A stretch of DNA of 8,824 nt from the NCBI GenBank assembly GCA_036566745.1, contig DATCVR010000262.1, forward strand, positions 1 to 8,824. Reading direction: 5' to 3'. How positions within the stretch are numbered: the first letter of the stretch is position 1; every line of letters begins with the position of its first letter. Shown here one piece after another: positions 1 through 6,404 of this stretch. Source of the stretch: DATCVR01 sp036566745 (GTDB lineage: Bacteria > Actinomycetota > Actinomycetes > Jiangellales > Jiangellaceae). The notes under the pieces were generated by a model. The model was not told where the DNA came from and did not search any database. It worked only from the letters and a program-made list of their open reading frames with translations. The position numbers and the translations under genes were made by a program.

Positions 1-403
1 CGGTCTTGACTCGCCCGCCGGTCCGGGTGTACGTGAACCCGCCGTTGCTCTGGGCGACGAACCGTCGTACTCCCACGGCGCGTGCTGCCGCGAGCAGGTT
101 GTCGGTCCCCTCCCGCCGCAGCCGGTTGGTGGCGGCGAAGCTGCGCTCGAAATGGCGGGGGTCGACGTGCCTGATGGCGGTCAGCTGGTGAACGACCACC
201 TCCGGCGCCGCCTGGCGTACGGCCGCCTCGACCTCGGCGCGATGGAGCGCATCGGCAAACACCGGGACCGCGCCCAGCTGTGATGCCTTGGCCTTGTCCG
301 TCTCCCGGCGGATCATGGCGAACACCTCGTGTCCCGCATCGACTAGGCGTGGCACCAGTTCCTTGCCCATCACTCCAGTCGCGCCTGCAACCAGCACTCT
401 CAT
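1..403 (-). CDS. NAD(P)-dependent SDR / NmrA-epimerase-like protein, N-terminal part
   Basis: This is the first 134 codons of a Rossmann-fold oxidoreductase of the extended or atypical SDR (NAD-dependent epimerase/dehydratase) type; the C-terminus lies outside the window. It begins MRVLVAGATGVMGKELV. The GATGVMG loop at residues 7-13 is the GxxGxxG dinucleotide-binding motif after the first beta strand. It continues with an IRR stretch after the second strand and a VVHQLTAI stretch typical of the fourth strand. The ATG at 403 is preceded on the minus strand by AGGAG with 6-nt spacing. It lies 87 bp downstream of the ECF41 sigma factor gene on the same strand. Oxidoreductases and epimerases are standard partners of ECF41 sigma factors, so it is probably the sigma factor's target. 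The substrate cannot be predicted. Confidence 0.87.
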   Translation of the reverse strand, partial: MRVLVAGATGVMGKELVPRLVDAGHEVFAMIRRETDKAKASQLGAVPVFADALHRAEVEAAVRQAAPEVVVHQLTAIRHVDPRHFERSFAATNRLRREGTDNLLAAARAVGVRRFVAQSNGGFTYTRTGGRVKT

Positions 404-444
404 CGTTGGCTCCTGTTCGGTTCGGTTCCGGATCTGTCACCTGA

Positions 445-470
445 ACCGGACAGCCCGCCGTTTCCTGACA
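445..470 (-). promoter_or_regulatory. candidate ECF41-type promoter of the SDR gene
   Basis: On the minus strand, TGTCAGG (470-464) is followed 15 nt later by CGGT (448-445). The published ECF41 promoter is roughly TGTCACA, a 16-17 nt spacer, then CGTC. The -35 core TGTCA matches; the -10 matches only in part. It lies about 40-65 nt upstream of the SDR start and downstream of the sigma gene, where an ECF41 target promoter is expected. The sites were matched by eye. Confidence 0.4.
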
Positions 471-490
471 GGAGTCACACGAGATCCACG

Positions 491-1453
491 TCACATCACG
501 AGCAGGGGCTCCCCGTGGTCGGCCGCTGCCCATTGGTCGGTAGCGCGTTCGAGCTTGTCGGGGTTTGCCTGCGTACGGCAGGCAGTGATGCCCTCGGCGG
601 TGACCTCCAGGCACATGATGGCGACGACCCGGCCTTCCACGACCGCCACAACGGCGGGTTCGCCATTGGCGGTCCAGGCGTATATCTCGGACGAGCCGCC
701 GACCATGGCGCGCTTGGCCTCGGCGGGCTTGAACAGACCCCGCAGGAACTTCGCGACCGCGACGGCTCCCTCGAACGCCTTGGTGCGTGCCGGAAGCTTC
801 CCTCCGCCGTCGCCGATGGAGACGGCGTCCTTGGTGAGCAGGCGTACGAGCTCATCAGTCTCGCCGCTGGTGGCGGCCGCGAGGAACTCCTCGATGATCC
901 GCTGGGCGGCGGCCTGGTCGATGTCGATGCGGGCTTTGCCGTACGTGACATGCTTCTTGGCACGGTGCAGGATCTGCTGGCTGCCGGCCTCGGTGATGTC
1001 GAGGATTTCGGCGATCTCCCGATGCGGATAGTCGAAGGCCTCTCGCAGCACGTACACGGCTCGTTCGTTGGGAGAAAGGCGTTCCATGAGGGTCAGGACC
1101 GCGTACGAGACCGCTTCTCGCTGCTCAGCGGCGTTCGCCGGGCCGAGCATCGGGTCCCCGGCGAGCAGCGGCTCGGGAAGCCATCGGCCCACGTAGGTCT
1201 CGCGCCGTGCCCGCGCGGAGGTGAGCTGGTTGAGGCACAGGTTGGTGACGACCTTCGTCAGCCAAGCCTCGGGGACCTCGACGCGGCCGACGTCGGCGGC
1301 GTGCCAGCGCAGGAACGTCTCCTGCACGACGTCCTGTGCCTCGTCCGCGGAGCCGAGCAGACGATAGGCGATGGCCTCCAGACGCGGCCGCGATCTCTCG
1401 AACCGGTCGACCTCGTCCACTGTCAGGGGCACGCACTGATCGTACCTACGCAC
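491..1453 (-). CDS. ECF41-family (SigJ-like) RNA polymerase sigma factor with SnoaL-like C-terminal domain
   Basis: A 320-residue extracytoplasmic-function sigma factor. Region sigma2 is at about residues 15-85 (RLLGSADEAQDVVQETFLRW) and sigma4 at about 115-170 (LSPNERAVYVLREAFDYPHREIAEIL, then a helix-turn-helix). A SnoaL/NTF2-like C-terminal domain of about 145 residues follows. All three hallmarks of ECF41 are visible: WLPEP at 91-95 in the linker, DGGGK at 195-199 and NPDKL at 277-281. In this family the fused C-terminal domain modulates sigma activity in place of a separate anti-sigma factor, and no anti-sigma gene is seen here. The first start in frame is GTG at 1453, without a clear Shine-Dalgarno. 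GTG at 1432 is an alternative; TACGAT ends 6 nt before it, which would suit a leaderless transcript. It lies directly upstream of an SDR gene, its likely target. Confidence 0.93.
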   Translation of the reverse strand: MRRYDQCVPLTVDEVDRFERSRPRLEAIAYRLLGSADEAQDVVQETFLRWHAADVGRVEVPEAWLTKVVTNLCLNQLTSARARRETYVGRWLPEPLLAGDPMLGPANAAEQREAVSYAVLTLMERLSPNERAVYVLREAFDYPHREIAEILDITEAGSQQILHRAKKHVTYGKARIDIDQAAAQRIIEEFLAAATSGETDELVRLLTKDAVSIGDGGGKLPARTKAFEGAVAVAKFLRGLFKPAEAKRAMVGGSSEIYAWTANGEPAVVAVVEGRVVAIMCLEVTAEGITACRTQANPDKLERATDQWAAADHGEPLLVM

Positions 1454-1870
1454 TACCGCGAAGTGACTGCACGGAGATCGGCTACGTATCCGATGACGAA
1501 CACCTCGCGCAGCACCAACCTTGCTCGCTCGAACGGGCTAAGGCGTTCTGGCAGCAGGGCCGCCATCGATACCGAGTCCGCCAACTCCGTCTGCTGAGGG
1601 TCCTGTTGGGGTCTTCGGGCGGCAGGTCAGGAACCACGGTCCGGTCGCGCGCCATCGGACGACATCGGGGGTTGCGGAGAGTTCCCCGCCCTCGCCTGTG
1701 GTCCCCTGGGACATGCCGCAGCTGTGGCCCGTGCGGGCACGAGGCTCGCCACGAACCATGGGGTAGCGTGTGCTGCGGCAACGATTCGATCCGTGGCAGG
1801 GCTGCAGATCGAGCGGGTTCGGTCGAGACGCGCCGAGGTCCGACGAGGACTCGAGGCGACTCGTCTTTCA

Positions 1871-1905
1871 GAGAAGGTCAGGGGTCGAATCCCCCAGCTC
1901 CACCA
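1871..1905 (+). other. degraded tRNA/tmRNA 3'-end fragment (possible att site scar)
   Basis: The segment contains GGTCAGGGGTCGAATCCCCC followed by AGCTCCACCA. This resembles a T-arm, a 3' acceptor strand and an encoded CCA. The CAGCTCCACCA end is typical of bacterial tmRNA and of some alanine tRNAs. The T-loop is one base short of TTCGAAT, and the T-stem 3' strand also appears one base short. No D-arm, anticodon arm or tmRNA tag-peptide frame is present upstream. It is therefore a 3' remnant and not a functional RNA gene. Such fragments commonly mark one end of an integrated element. No integrase is in view. Confidence 0.5.
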
Positions 1906-1966
1906 CTGATGATCTGCCGACATTCAGGTCCGCCTCGGCTGGGTCGGCCCTGGGCCACGCCGACCC

Positions 1967-1972
1967 AGGAGG
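1967..1972 (+). promoter_or_regulatory. Shine-Dalgarno that sets the Nudix-like gene start
   Basis: AGGAGG lies 4 nt before GTG at 1977. It is the strongest ribosome-binding site in this frame and favours GTG 1977 over the upstream in-frame start at 1770, whose extra 69 residues run through the tRNA-like scar and resemble no domain. Confidence 0.75.
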
Positions 1973-1976
1973 TGCG

Positions 1977-3212
1977 GTGACCACGAAGACCGGGCTGAGG
2001 CTGCGCGCCAAGGTCGACTACATCGGCTTCGTCGTCAAGCACGAATGGCCGTTCATGCTGGCCCTCGTGGGCGTCCTGCTCGGGGTCGGTGAGTTCCTGC
2101 CGAGCGCTGCGGCGCTGGCATTGTCGCTCGTGGCCGTCGCGCTGGGCGTGTTCCAGTTCGTCGTCGACTATCGCGACATGAACAAGCGCTGGTCGGAGTA
2201 CCGCTTCGAATCGGCGACCGACCCGTTCCCTGTGGCCGACATCGCGATGCCGGACTCCTACTCCGAGCCGGTGCGCCACGTGGTGCCCGGCCGGGGCACG
2301 GCCGTCAGCGACGACGCCATCGACCGGCGGCTCCGGACCACGTCCCTGACCGCTGTGGTCGACTCCGACGCTTATCAGCTGCCCGCGTCGCTGCGAGCCA
2401 CCGCGCCTCAAGTGCTGGGACCCACGGTGGGCAGCGGAGTCGTCTTCAACGGCCATGTCCTCGGCATGTCCGACGACCCGGCCGGAGTCATCGGCGCCCG
2501 CCCGATCCGGCTGCACCGAGCCCGGTTCTTCGACGGTCAGTGCTCCAACGAGCTGTGCCGCCTCCGGATCGAACACCGCACGAGCGGCGAGCTCTACGAC
2601 ATGCGGCGACAGACCTTGATCGACCCGACGGGCCGCCTCGCCCCACTGTCGGGGACCGAGCTGGCGAACATCGTCGGGATCTCCACGATGGCCGTGACCA
2701 CCGACGGACAGGTGGTCCTGATCGAGCAGAGCCGGCGGAACTCCGCGAGTGCCGCGCTGTTGGCGCCCTCGGGCAGCGGGTCGCTGGAACCACGCGATCT
2801 CGACGATCTCAGGACGGACTGGAGTCTTCAGGACCTGCTGATCCGTGGCATGAACCGCGAGCTGGCGGAAGAGACCGGGCTCGCCGAGTCCGACATCGAC
2901 CACACCGCGATCGTGGGGTACGCACGCTGGCTCGAACGCGGCGCGAAACCGGAGTTCTTCGGCCACACCCGCCTTCGGGTGAGCTCTGCCGAGGTCAGCG
3001 CGGCTGTCGTCCGTGGCGCCGAGCAGTTGTACACCTCCGACAGCGTGCTCCTCGACGTCGACCTGGAGGCGCTGGGCACCGAGATCCACGCCGGACACGA
3101 CGTCCTGACGGCCCCGTCGTGCCCGGCGCTCGTGCGTGAGCGCGGTTCGGTGCCCTTGGTGCTGGGGCTGCGGGCAGTGGCCACGGCCATCGCGGCGCCG
3201 CTGCAGGCCTGA
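1977..3212 (+). CDS. membrane-anchored Nudix-like hydrolase
   Basis: A 411-residue protein. Two hydrophobic segments at about residues 25-39 and 43-63 form a probable membrane hairpin, followed by a charged linker and a large domain. The Nudix signature half REUxEExGU is perfect (RELAEETGL, 294-302). The preceding Gx5E half is not canonical. A Gly/Ser-rich SGSGS (265-269) is followed by an acidic stretch of about 20 residues, so the box looks split by an insertion. The C-terminal part (305-400) continues like a Nudix fold. Nudix enzymes hydrolyse nucleoside diphosphates linked to another moiety; the substrate here is unknown. The GTG start is chosen for its AGGAGG site. It stands apart from its neighbours, 46 bp before the next gene. 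I do not recognise a named homologue, and activity is uncertain because of the altered box. Confidence 0.75.
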   Translation: MTTKTGLRLRAKVDYIGFVVKHEWPFMLALVGVLLGVGEFLPSAAALALSLVAVALGVFQFVVDYRDMNKRWSEYRFESATDPFPVADIAMPDSYSEPVRHVVPGRGTAVSDDAIDRRLRTTSLTAVVDSDAYQLPASLRATAPQVLGPTVGSGVVFNGHVLGMSDDPAGVIGARPIRLHRARFFDGQCSNELCRLRIEHRTSGELYDMRRQTLIDPTGRLAPLSGTELANIVGISTMAVTTDGQVVLIEQSRRNSASAALLAPSGSGSLEPRDLDDLRTDWSLQDLLIRGMNRELAEETGLAESDIDHTAIVGYARWLERGAKPEFFGHTRLRVSSAEVSAAVVRGAEQLYTSDSVLLDVDLEALGTEIHAGHDVLTAPSCPALVRERGSVPLVLGLRAVATAIAAPLQA

Positions 3213-3245
3213 CCCACACGGCAGACGCCTGTCGGGGTCGGGCGA

Positions 3246-3257
3246 TAGCGTCGGAGC
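3246..3257 (+). promoter_or_regulatory. possible -10 element for a leaderless PCD-VOC transcript
   Basis: TAGCGT (3246-3251) fits the actinobacterial TAnnnT -10 pattern and ends 6 nt before the ATG at 3258. No usable Shine-Dalgarno is seen, because GGAG sits only 1 nt from the ATG. A leaderless mRNA would explain both. No convincing -35 was found. Confidence 0.3.
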
Positions 3258-3917
3258 ATGACCGAACGCCTCCGAGCCTCCGAGGTCCAGGACGCTCTGC
3301 CGGGCTGGCGAGTGGTGCTGGGCCGCGCCCACGTCACCTACCGGACCGGATCGTTCGCGGTGGGGCTGCGCCTGGTCGAGGGCGTGGGCCGGCTCGCCGA
3401 GGAGGCCGACCACCATCCCGACGTCGATCTCCGTTATCCGGCCGTCCACATCAGCCTCAGCAGCCACGACGTCCACGGGCTCACCGAGCGCGACGTGCGG
3501 CTCGCCGGCCGGATCAGCGAGCTGGCCGCCGAGCTCGGCGTCGAGGCCGACCACTCCTCGCCCCAGGCCACCGAGATCGCCATCGATGCCCTCGACATCC
3601 CCGCCGTGGTGCCGTTCTGGCGGGCCGTGCTCGGCTACGTCGACGAGCCGCCGCCCGGCCCGGATGCCAGTCCGGCGCTGCTCGACCCGCTCGGTATCGG
3701 CCCGCCGGTGTGGTTCCAGCAGATGGACGCCCCGCGTCCACAACGCAACCGGATCCATCTCGACGTCTCGGTGCCACACGATGTCGCAGCCGACCGGATC
3801 GCCGCAGCGCAGGCGGCCGGAGGGCGGCTGGTGTCCGACGCCGAGGCGCCGGCGTTCTGGGTGCTCGCCGATCCCGAAGGCAACGAGGCCTGTATCTGCA
3901 CCTGGCAGGCCCGTTGA
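3258..3917 (+). CDS. pterin-4a-carbinolamine dehydratase-like domain fused to a VOC/glyoxalase-like domain
   Basis: A 219-residue two-domain protein. Residues about 1-98 match pterin-4a-carbinolamine dehydratase (PCD/DCoH). The family motif is complete: E48, H52-H53-P54, Y60, H70 and D79 occur at the expected spacings, with HGLTERD at 73-79. PCD dehydrates 4a-hydroxytetrahydropterin during cofactor recycling. Residues about 103-219 form a glyoxalase/VOC-like module with FWRAVLGY (120-127), RIHLDV (165-170) and DPEGNEACI (205-213). VOC domains bind small ligands, often with a metal; H167 and E210 are possible ligands, but the set is not certain. The domain pairing recurs in actinobacterial proteins as I recall. 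No pterin-dependent hydroxylase or folate/pterin synthesis gene is in the window, so its pathway is unknown. It probably forms its own transcript, ended by the hairpin at 3908-3934. Confidence 0.85.
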   Translation: MTERLRASEVQDALPGWRVVLGRAHVTYRTGSFAVGLRLVEGVGRLAEEADHHPDVDLRYPAVHISLSSHDVHGLTERDVRLAGRISELAAELGVEADHSSPQATEIAIDALDIPAVVPFWRAVLGYVDEPPPGPDASPALLDPLGIGPPVWFQQMDAPRPQRNRIHLDVSVPHDVAADRIAAAQAAGGRLVSDAEAPAFWVLADPEGNEACICTWQAR

Positions 3918-3934
3918 CCGGCCGCTGACGGGCC
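3908..3934 (+). terminator. GC-rich hairpin overlapping the stop of the PCD-VOC gene
   Basis: GGCCCGT (3908-3914) and ACGGGCC (3928-3934) form a perfect 7-bp stem with a 13-nt loop. The loop contains most of the stop codon and a small CGGCCG palindrome. There is no T-tract, so it is a terminator-like structure of the kind common in actinobacteria and not a classical intrinsic terminator. It separates this gene from the regulated ynbA-like operon. Confidence 0.4.
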
Positions 3935-3940
3935 CCAGCG

Positions 3941-3956
3941 CGAGTAGATCTACCTG
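3941..3956 (+). promoter_or_regulatory. candidate MacR box A1
   Basis: CGAGTAGATCTACCTG contains the perfect palindrome GTAGATCTAC and has the GAGTA-n-NN-n-TAC architecture of the published Streptomyces MacR box, which I recall as TGAGTACnnGTACTCA. It matches 8 of its 14 specified bases. It lies about 100 bp upstream of the operon that encodes the MacS/MacR-like pair and shares GAGTAG with sites A2 and B. Its centre is 23 bp from that of A2, about two helical turns. Confidence 0.45.
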
Positions 3957-3962
3957 GTCGGC

Positions 3963-3980
3963 CTGAGTAGTCCGGCGGTG
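3963..3980 (+). promoter_or_regulatory. candidate MacR box A2 (left half-site conserved)
   Basis: CTGAGTAGT at 3963-3971 is identical to the 9-mer in front of the cdsA-like gene (6405-6413). The left half matches 6 of 7 positions of the MacR box. The right half is essentially unmatched, so this could be a half-site bound cooperatively with A1. Confidence 0.4.
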
Positions 3981-4035
3981 TTCGGTGGCCGGCCGCGCGG
4001 CGATCGTGGAAGTCGTCCGATCCGCAGTCGCCGCC

Positions 4036-4040
4036 AGGAG
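4036..4040 (+). promoter_or_regulatory. Shine-Dalgarno of the YnbA-like gene
   Basis: AGGAG lies 8 nt before GTG 4049 and supports that start. An ATG at 4041 is closer but in another frame. Confidence 0.65.
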
Positions 4041-4048
4041 ATGCCGCC

Positions 4049-4633
4049 GTGTCCCAGTCGTCCGCACCATCCGGTCTGTATGTCTTCAAGCCCTGGTACG
4101 CCGAGCGGCTCGCGGGCGTCCGCACCTGGCTGCGACACCGCCGGGTCCACCCCGACGCTGTCTCCGCCGCGGGGGTCGGCTTCGCGGCCGTGGCATCCGC
4201 CGCGCTCGTCCTGCTGCCACCCGGTCCGGCGGCACTCCTTGTCGGGCCGGCCCTGGCTCTGCGGCTCGCTGCGGCCAACCTCGACGGTGAGCTGGCTCGC
4301 GAGACCGGCCGGGCCAGCCGCCGGGGTGCCGTGGTCAACGAGCTGAGCGACCGCGCGGCCGAGCTCGTCGTACTCGCGGGCTGTCTCGCGCTGGCCCCGG
4401 CATGGATCGTGCTGGCGACGATGCTCGCCGCCAGCGCCCCGTCCTGGGTGGCCCTGGCCGGAGCCGCGGCCGGCGCGCCGCGGATCAACGGCGGGCCGGT
4501 GGGCAAGACCGAGCGATGCCTGCTGCTCACCGTGCTGGCTGCCGTGCCCGGCGGCGCTACAGTGCTGCTCGTGGTCATCGCGGTCGGCTCCCTGCTCACG
4601 GCGGGCGTGCGGGCGTGGAAGCTACGCGGATGA
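4049..4633 (+). CDS. YnbA-like CDP-alcohol phosphatidyltransferase family membrane protein
   Basis: A 194-residue polytopic membrane protein. Family members transfer a phosphatidyl group from CDP-diacylglycerol to an alcohol. The signature is at 76-101: DG (79-80), AR (83-84), G93, N97 and D101, with the D-G-x2-A-R-x8-G spacing intact. Two of the four usual aspartates are replaced: the first by A76, the third by N97. The same NELxD arrangement, and the INGGPVGKTER stretch (146-156), resemble E. coli YnbA as I remember it (NALDG...NETGD; INGVRSYAGPFGKSDR). I therefore place it in a YnbA-like subfamily and not in PgsA/PssA. N-terminal YVFKPWYAERL (11-21) also matches that family. It is first in an operon and overlaps the kinase gene by ATGA. 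The acceptor alcohol is unknown. Activity is likely but not certain, given the altered metal-ligand positions. Confidence 0.82.
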   Translation: MSQSSAPSGLYVFKPWYAERLAGVRTWLRHRRVHPDAVSAAGVGFAAVASAALVLLPPGPAALLVGPALALRLAAANLDGELARETGRASRRGAVVNELSDRAAELVVLAGCLALAPAWIVLATMLAASAPSWVALAGAAAGAPRINGGPVGKTERCLLLTVLAAVPGGATVLLVVIAVGSLLTAGVRAWKLRG

Positions 4634-5754
4634 GTCCGGATCCGGTCGATCCGCTCCTCCCGCTGTGGCGGGCGATCGCGGTCTTCCGGGTGGTCGCGCT
4701 CGCCTTCGCCGCCGGAGCGGTGGCCGTGCGGGGGGACGACCTCGACTCGCTTGCCGGGGCCGTCGCCCTACTGGTCGTGATGGCGGCCTGGACACTCGTC
4801 GCGGTCCTGGGCTACGGCCTGGGCTGGGGCCGCACTCGCCGCTTCGTCGTCGTCGACCTCGTCGTCACGCTGGCCTGCATGGCGGGCTCGCTCATGGCGC
4901 AGCCCTGGGACGCCACGGAAGGCGGCGCGACCGTCCTCACCTCGATCTGGGTGGCCGGACCGGTCCTGGCCATGGGGCTGGTGTGGGGACACGTCGGAGG
5001 CCTGATCGGGGCGGCCTGCGTGAGCGTCGCCCTGCTCCTCCTCCGCCGCCCGCCGGGCAGCGAGGAGTTCTACGCGATCGCCCTGCTGGTCGTCGTCGGT
5101 CTGGTCTTCGGGTACGCCGCTCGGGTGATGCGGGAGACGGCCGAGCGACTGCGCCGGGCGCTGGCCGCCGAGGGCGCCGCGCTGGAACGCGAACGGCTGC
5201 AACGCTCGATCCACGATGGCGTCCTCCAGGTACTGACGCTGGTCCGCCGTAGCGGTGACCGGGACGCCGACTCCGCCGCGCTGGCCCGGCTCGCCGCGGA
5301 ACAGGAGGTGGCCCTGCGGGCCTTGCTGACCTCCGACGACACGGCGCTCGACGCGGAGGAGCGCGACCTGACCGGGCCGATGCGTGCCTTGGCCCGGCAC
5401 TGGGCCGAGGTCGTCACACCGTCGGAACCGATCGTCCTGCCTGGCCCGGTCGTCGACGAGCTGGTCGCCGCCACCCGCGAGGCGCTGTCCAACGTCGAGC
5501 GGCACGCCGGTCCGGGAGCGCGTGCCTGGGTCGTCCTCGAGGACCACGGCGACGCCGTCGGGGTGGTCGTCCGCGACGATGGCCGGGGCATTGCGCCCGG
5601 ACGGCTCGACGCCGCCCGGGACGCCGGGCACCTGGGTGCCAGCCAGTCCATCCGGGGTCGGATCGAATCGATGGGCGGCCGGGCCGTGCTCACCACCGCG
5701 CCGGGGGAGGGCGTCGAATGGGAGATGATCGTGCCGAAACAGGGGGTGGCATGA
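4630..5754 (+). CDS. macS: MacS-like sensor histidine kinase
   Basis: A 374-residue membrane sensor kinase. About six hydrophobic segments cover residues 15-165 (near 15-34, 41-61, 71-90, 103-119, 122-139 and 148-164), resembling the N-terminal domain of MacS-type kinases. A helical HisKA_3 dimerisation region follows with RSIHDGVLQVL, H195 being the phosphorylated histidine. The HATPase_c domain shows N288 (N-box, ALSNVERHA), DDGRG (316-320) and GHLGASQSIRGRI (333-345). There is no large extracytoplasmic domain, so the signal is probably sensed in or at the membrane. ATG 4630 overlaps the TGA of the YnbA-like gene, and its own TGA overlaps the regulator's ATG, giving tight translational coupling. 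MacRS is known in Streptomyces coelicolor as a regulator of membrane-protein genes and development. Upstream in-frame codons belong to the overlapped ynbA-like region and are not used. Confidence 0.9.
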   Translation: MSPDPVDPLLPLWRAIAVFRVVALAFAAGAVAVRGDDLDSLAGAVALLVVMAAWTLVAVLGYGLGWGRTRRFVVVDLVVTLACMAGSLMAQPWDATEGGATVLTSIWVAGPVLAMGLVWGHVGGLIGAACVSVALLLLRRPPGSEEFYAIALLVVVGLVFGYAARVMRETAERLRRALAAEGAALERERLQRSIHDGVLQVLTLVRRSGDRDADSAALARLAAEQEVALRALLTSDDTALDAEERDLTGPMRALARHWAEVVTPSEPIVLPGPVVDELVAATREALSNVERHAGPGARAWVVLEDHGDAVGVVVRDDGRGIAPGRLDAARDAGHLGASQSIRGRIESMGGRAVLTTAPGEGVEWEMIVPKQGVA

Positions 5755-6395
5755 CCACGCTGATGATCGTCGACGATCACCCGATCTGGCGGGACGCCGT
5801 CGAGCGTGACCTCGTGGCTCGCGGCTACGACGTCGTGGCCGTCGCCTCCGACGTCGACTCGGCCGTGCGCGTGGCGGCCGCCGTGCGCCCCGATGTCGTG
5901 CTCATGGACCTCCAGCTCGGCACCGGGTCGGGCGTGGATGCCATCGTGCGCATCCTGGCGGACCGGCCCGACACCGGCGTTCTGGTGCTGTCCGCCAGCG
6001 CTGAGCCAGACGACGTCCTCGCGGCGGTGCGCAGCGGCGCCTCGGGCTACCTGATCAAGTCCGCGTCGCTCGACGAGCTCGACGCGGCGGTGCGCCGCAC
6101 CGCCGAAGGCGACCCGGTCTTCAGCCCCGGCCTGGCCGGGCTGATGCTCGGTGAGTATCGCCGGCTCCAGAACGAACCGTCCGTGTCGAGCGCGCCGCGG
6201 CTGACCGAGCGGGAGACCGAGGTGCTGCGGTTGGTGGCCCGTGGCCTGACCGCTCGCCAGGTCGCCGGCCGGCTGGGCATCTCGCATCGTACGGTCGAGA
6301 ACCACGTCCAGAACACGCTGCGCAAGCTCCAGCTCCACAACCGCGCCGAGCTGGTGCGATACGCGCTGTCGCACGGCATGGACGACGACGACTGA
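5751..6395 (+). CDS. macR: MacR-like NarL/LuxR-type response regulator
   Basis: A 214-residue response regulator. The receiver domain (1-120) has the acidic pair D8-D9, phosphoacceptor D53 (VVLMDLQL), S81 and K103 (GYLIKSAS). A linker containing DPVFSPGLAGLMLGEYRRL (121-139), characteristic of MacR proteins, leads to a LuxR/GerE helix-turn-helix (151-206: LTERETEVLRLVARGL, then ISHRTVENHVQNTLRKLQLHN). ATG 5751 overlaps the kinase stop and follows an AGGGGG ribosome-binding site. It is expected to dimerise on phosphorylation by the adjacent kinase and bind MacR boxes. Candidate boxes lie before its own operon and before the cdsA-like operon immediately downstream, which implies autoregulation and control of phospholipid genes. 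Confidence 0.92.
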   Translation: MTTLMIVDDHPIWRDAVERDLVARGYDVVAVASDVDSAVRVAAAVRPDVVLMDLQLGTGSGVDAIVRILADRPDTGVLVLSASAEPDDVLAAVRSGASGYLIKSASLDELDAAVRRTAEGDPVFSPGLAGLMLGEYRRLQNEPSVSSAPRLTERETEVLRLVARGLTARQVAGRLGISHRTVENHVQNTLRKLQLHNRAELVRYALSHGMDDDD

Positions 6396-6404
6396 GCGAC
6401 CGGG

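Larger units (their letters stand above)
1454..1976. other. 523-bp intergenic region between divergent genes; no convincing gene
   Basis: The ECF41 gene leaves to the left and the Nudix-like gene starts at the right edge. Reading frames here on both strands are Arg/Ser/Pro-rich, lack recognisable motifs and have no good start signals, so I call none. Base composition looks less GC-rich than the genes to the right. Visible structures are a short inverted repeat, GACGAG (1842-1847) with CTCGTC (1860-1865), and a tRNA/tmRNA-like 3' end at about 1871-1905. The promoter of the sigma gene and that of the Nudix-like gene should both lie here, but I found no clear pair of -35 and -10 boxes. Confidence 0.6.

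Noticed and set aside
1454..1520. An ECF41-type autoregulatory promoter upstream of the sigma gene
   Set aside because: AGTCACT is present on the minus strand, but no CGTC-like box lies at the required spacing.
515..1597. A 360-codon plus-strand frame over the sigma factor gene
   Set aside because: The minus-strand frame carries sigma2, sigma4 and three ECF41 motifs; the plus-strand frame has none and extends into non-coding DNA.
1530..1905. A complete tmRNA gene ending at the CCA
   Set aside because: No 5' GGGGCTG acceptor strand at the right distance and no tag-peptide frame ending in ALAA were found.
1770..1976. An N-terminal extension of the Nudix-like protein by 69 residues
   Set aside because: The extension runs through the tRNA-like fragment, has no domain character, and GTG 1977 has a strong AGGAGG site.
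3204..3239. Short inverted repeats (CAGGC/GCCTG and GACCC/GGGTC) after the Nudix-like gene as a terminator
   Set aside because: The two 5-bp stems compete with each other, the loops are long and no T-tract follows, so the support is too weak.
1878..4070. A 730-codon open frame on the minus strand
   Set aside because: It lies antisense to the Nudix-like and PCD-VOC genes, which have real motifs. Its translation is low-complexity and rich in R, G, D and H, as expected for a shadow frame in high-GC DNA.
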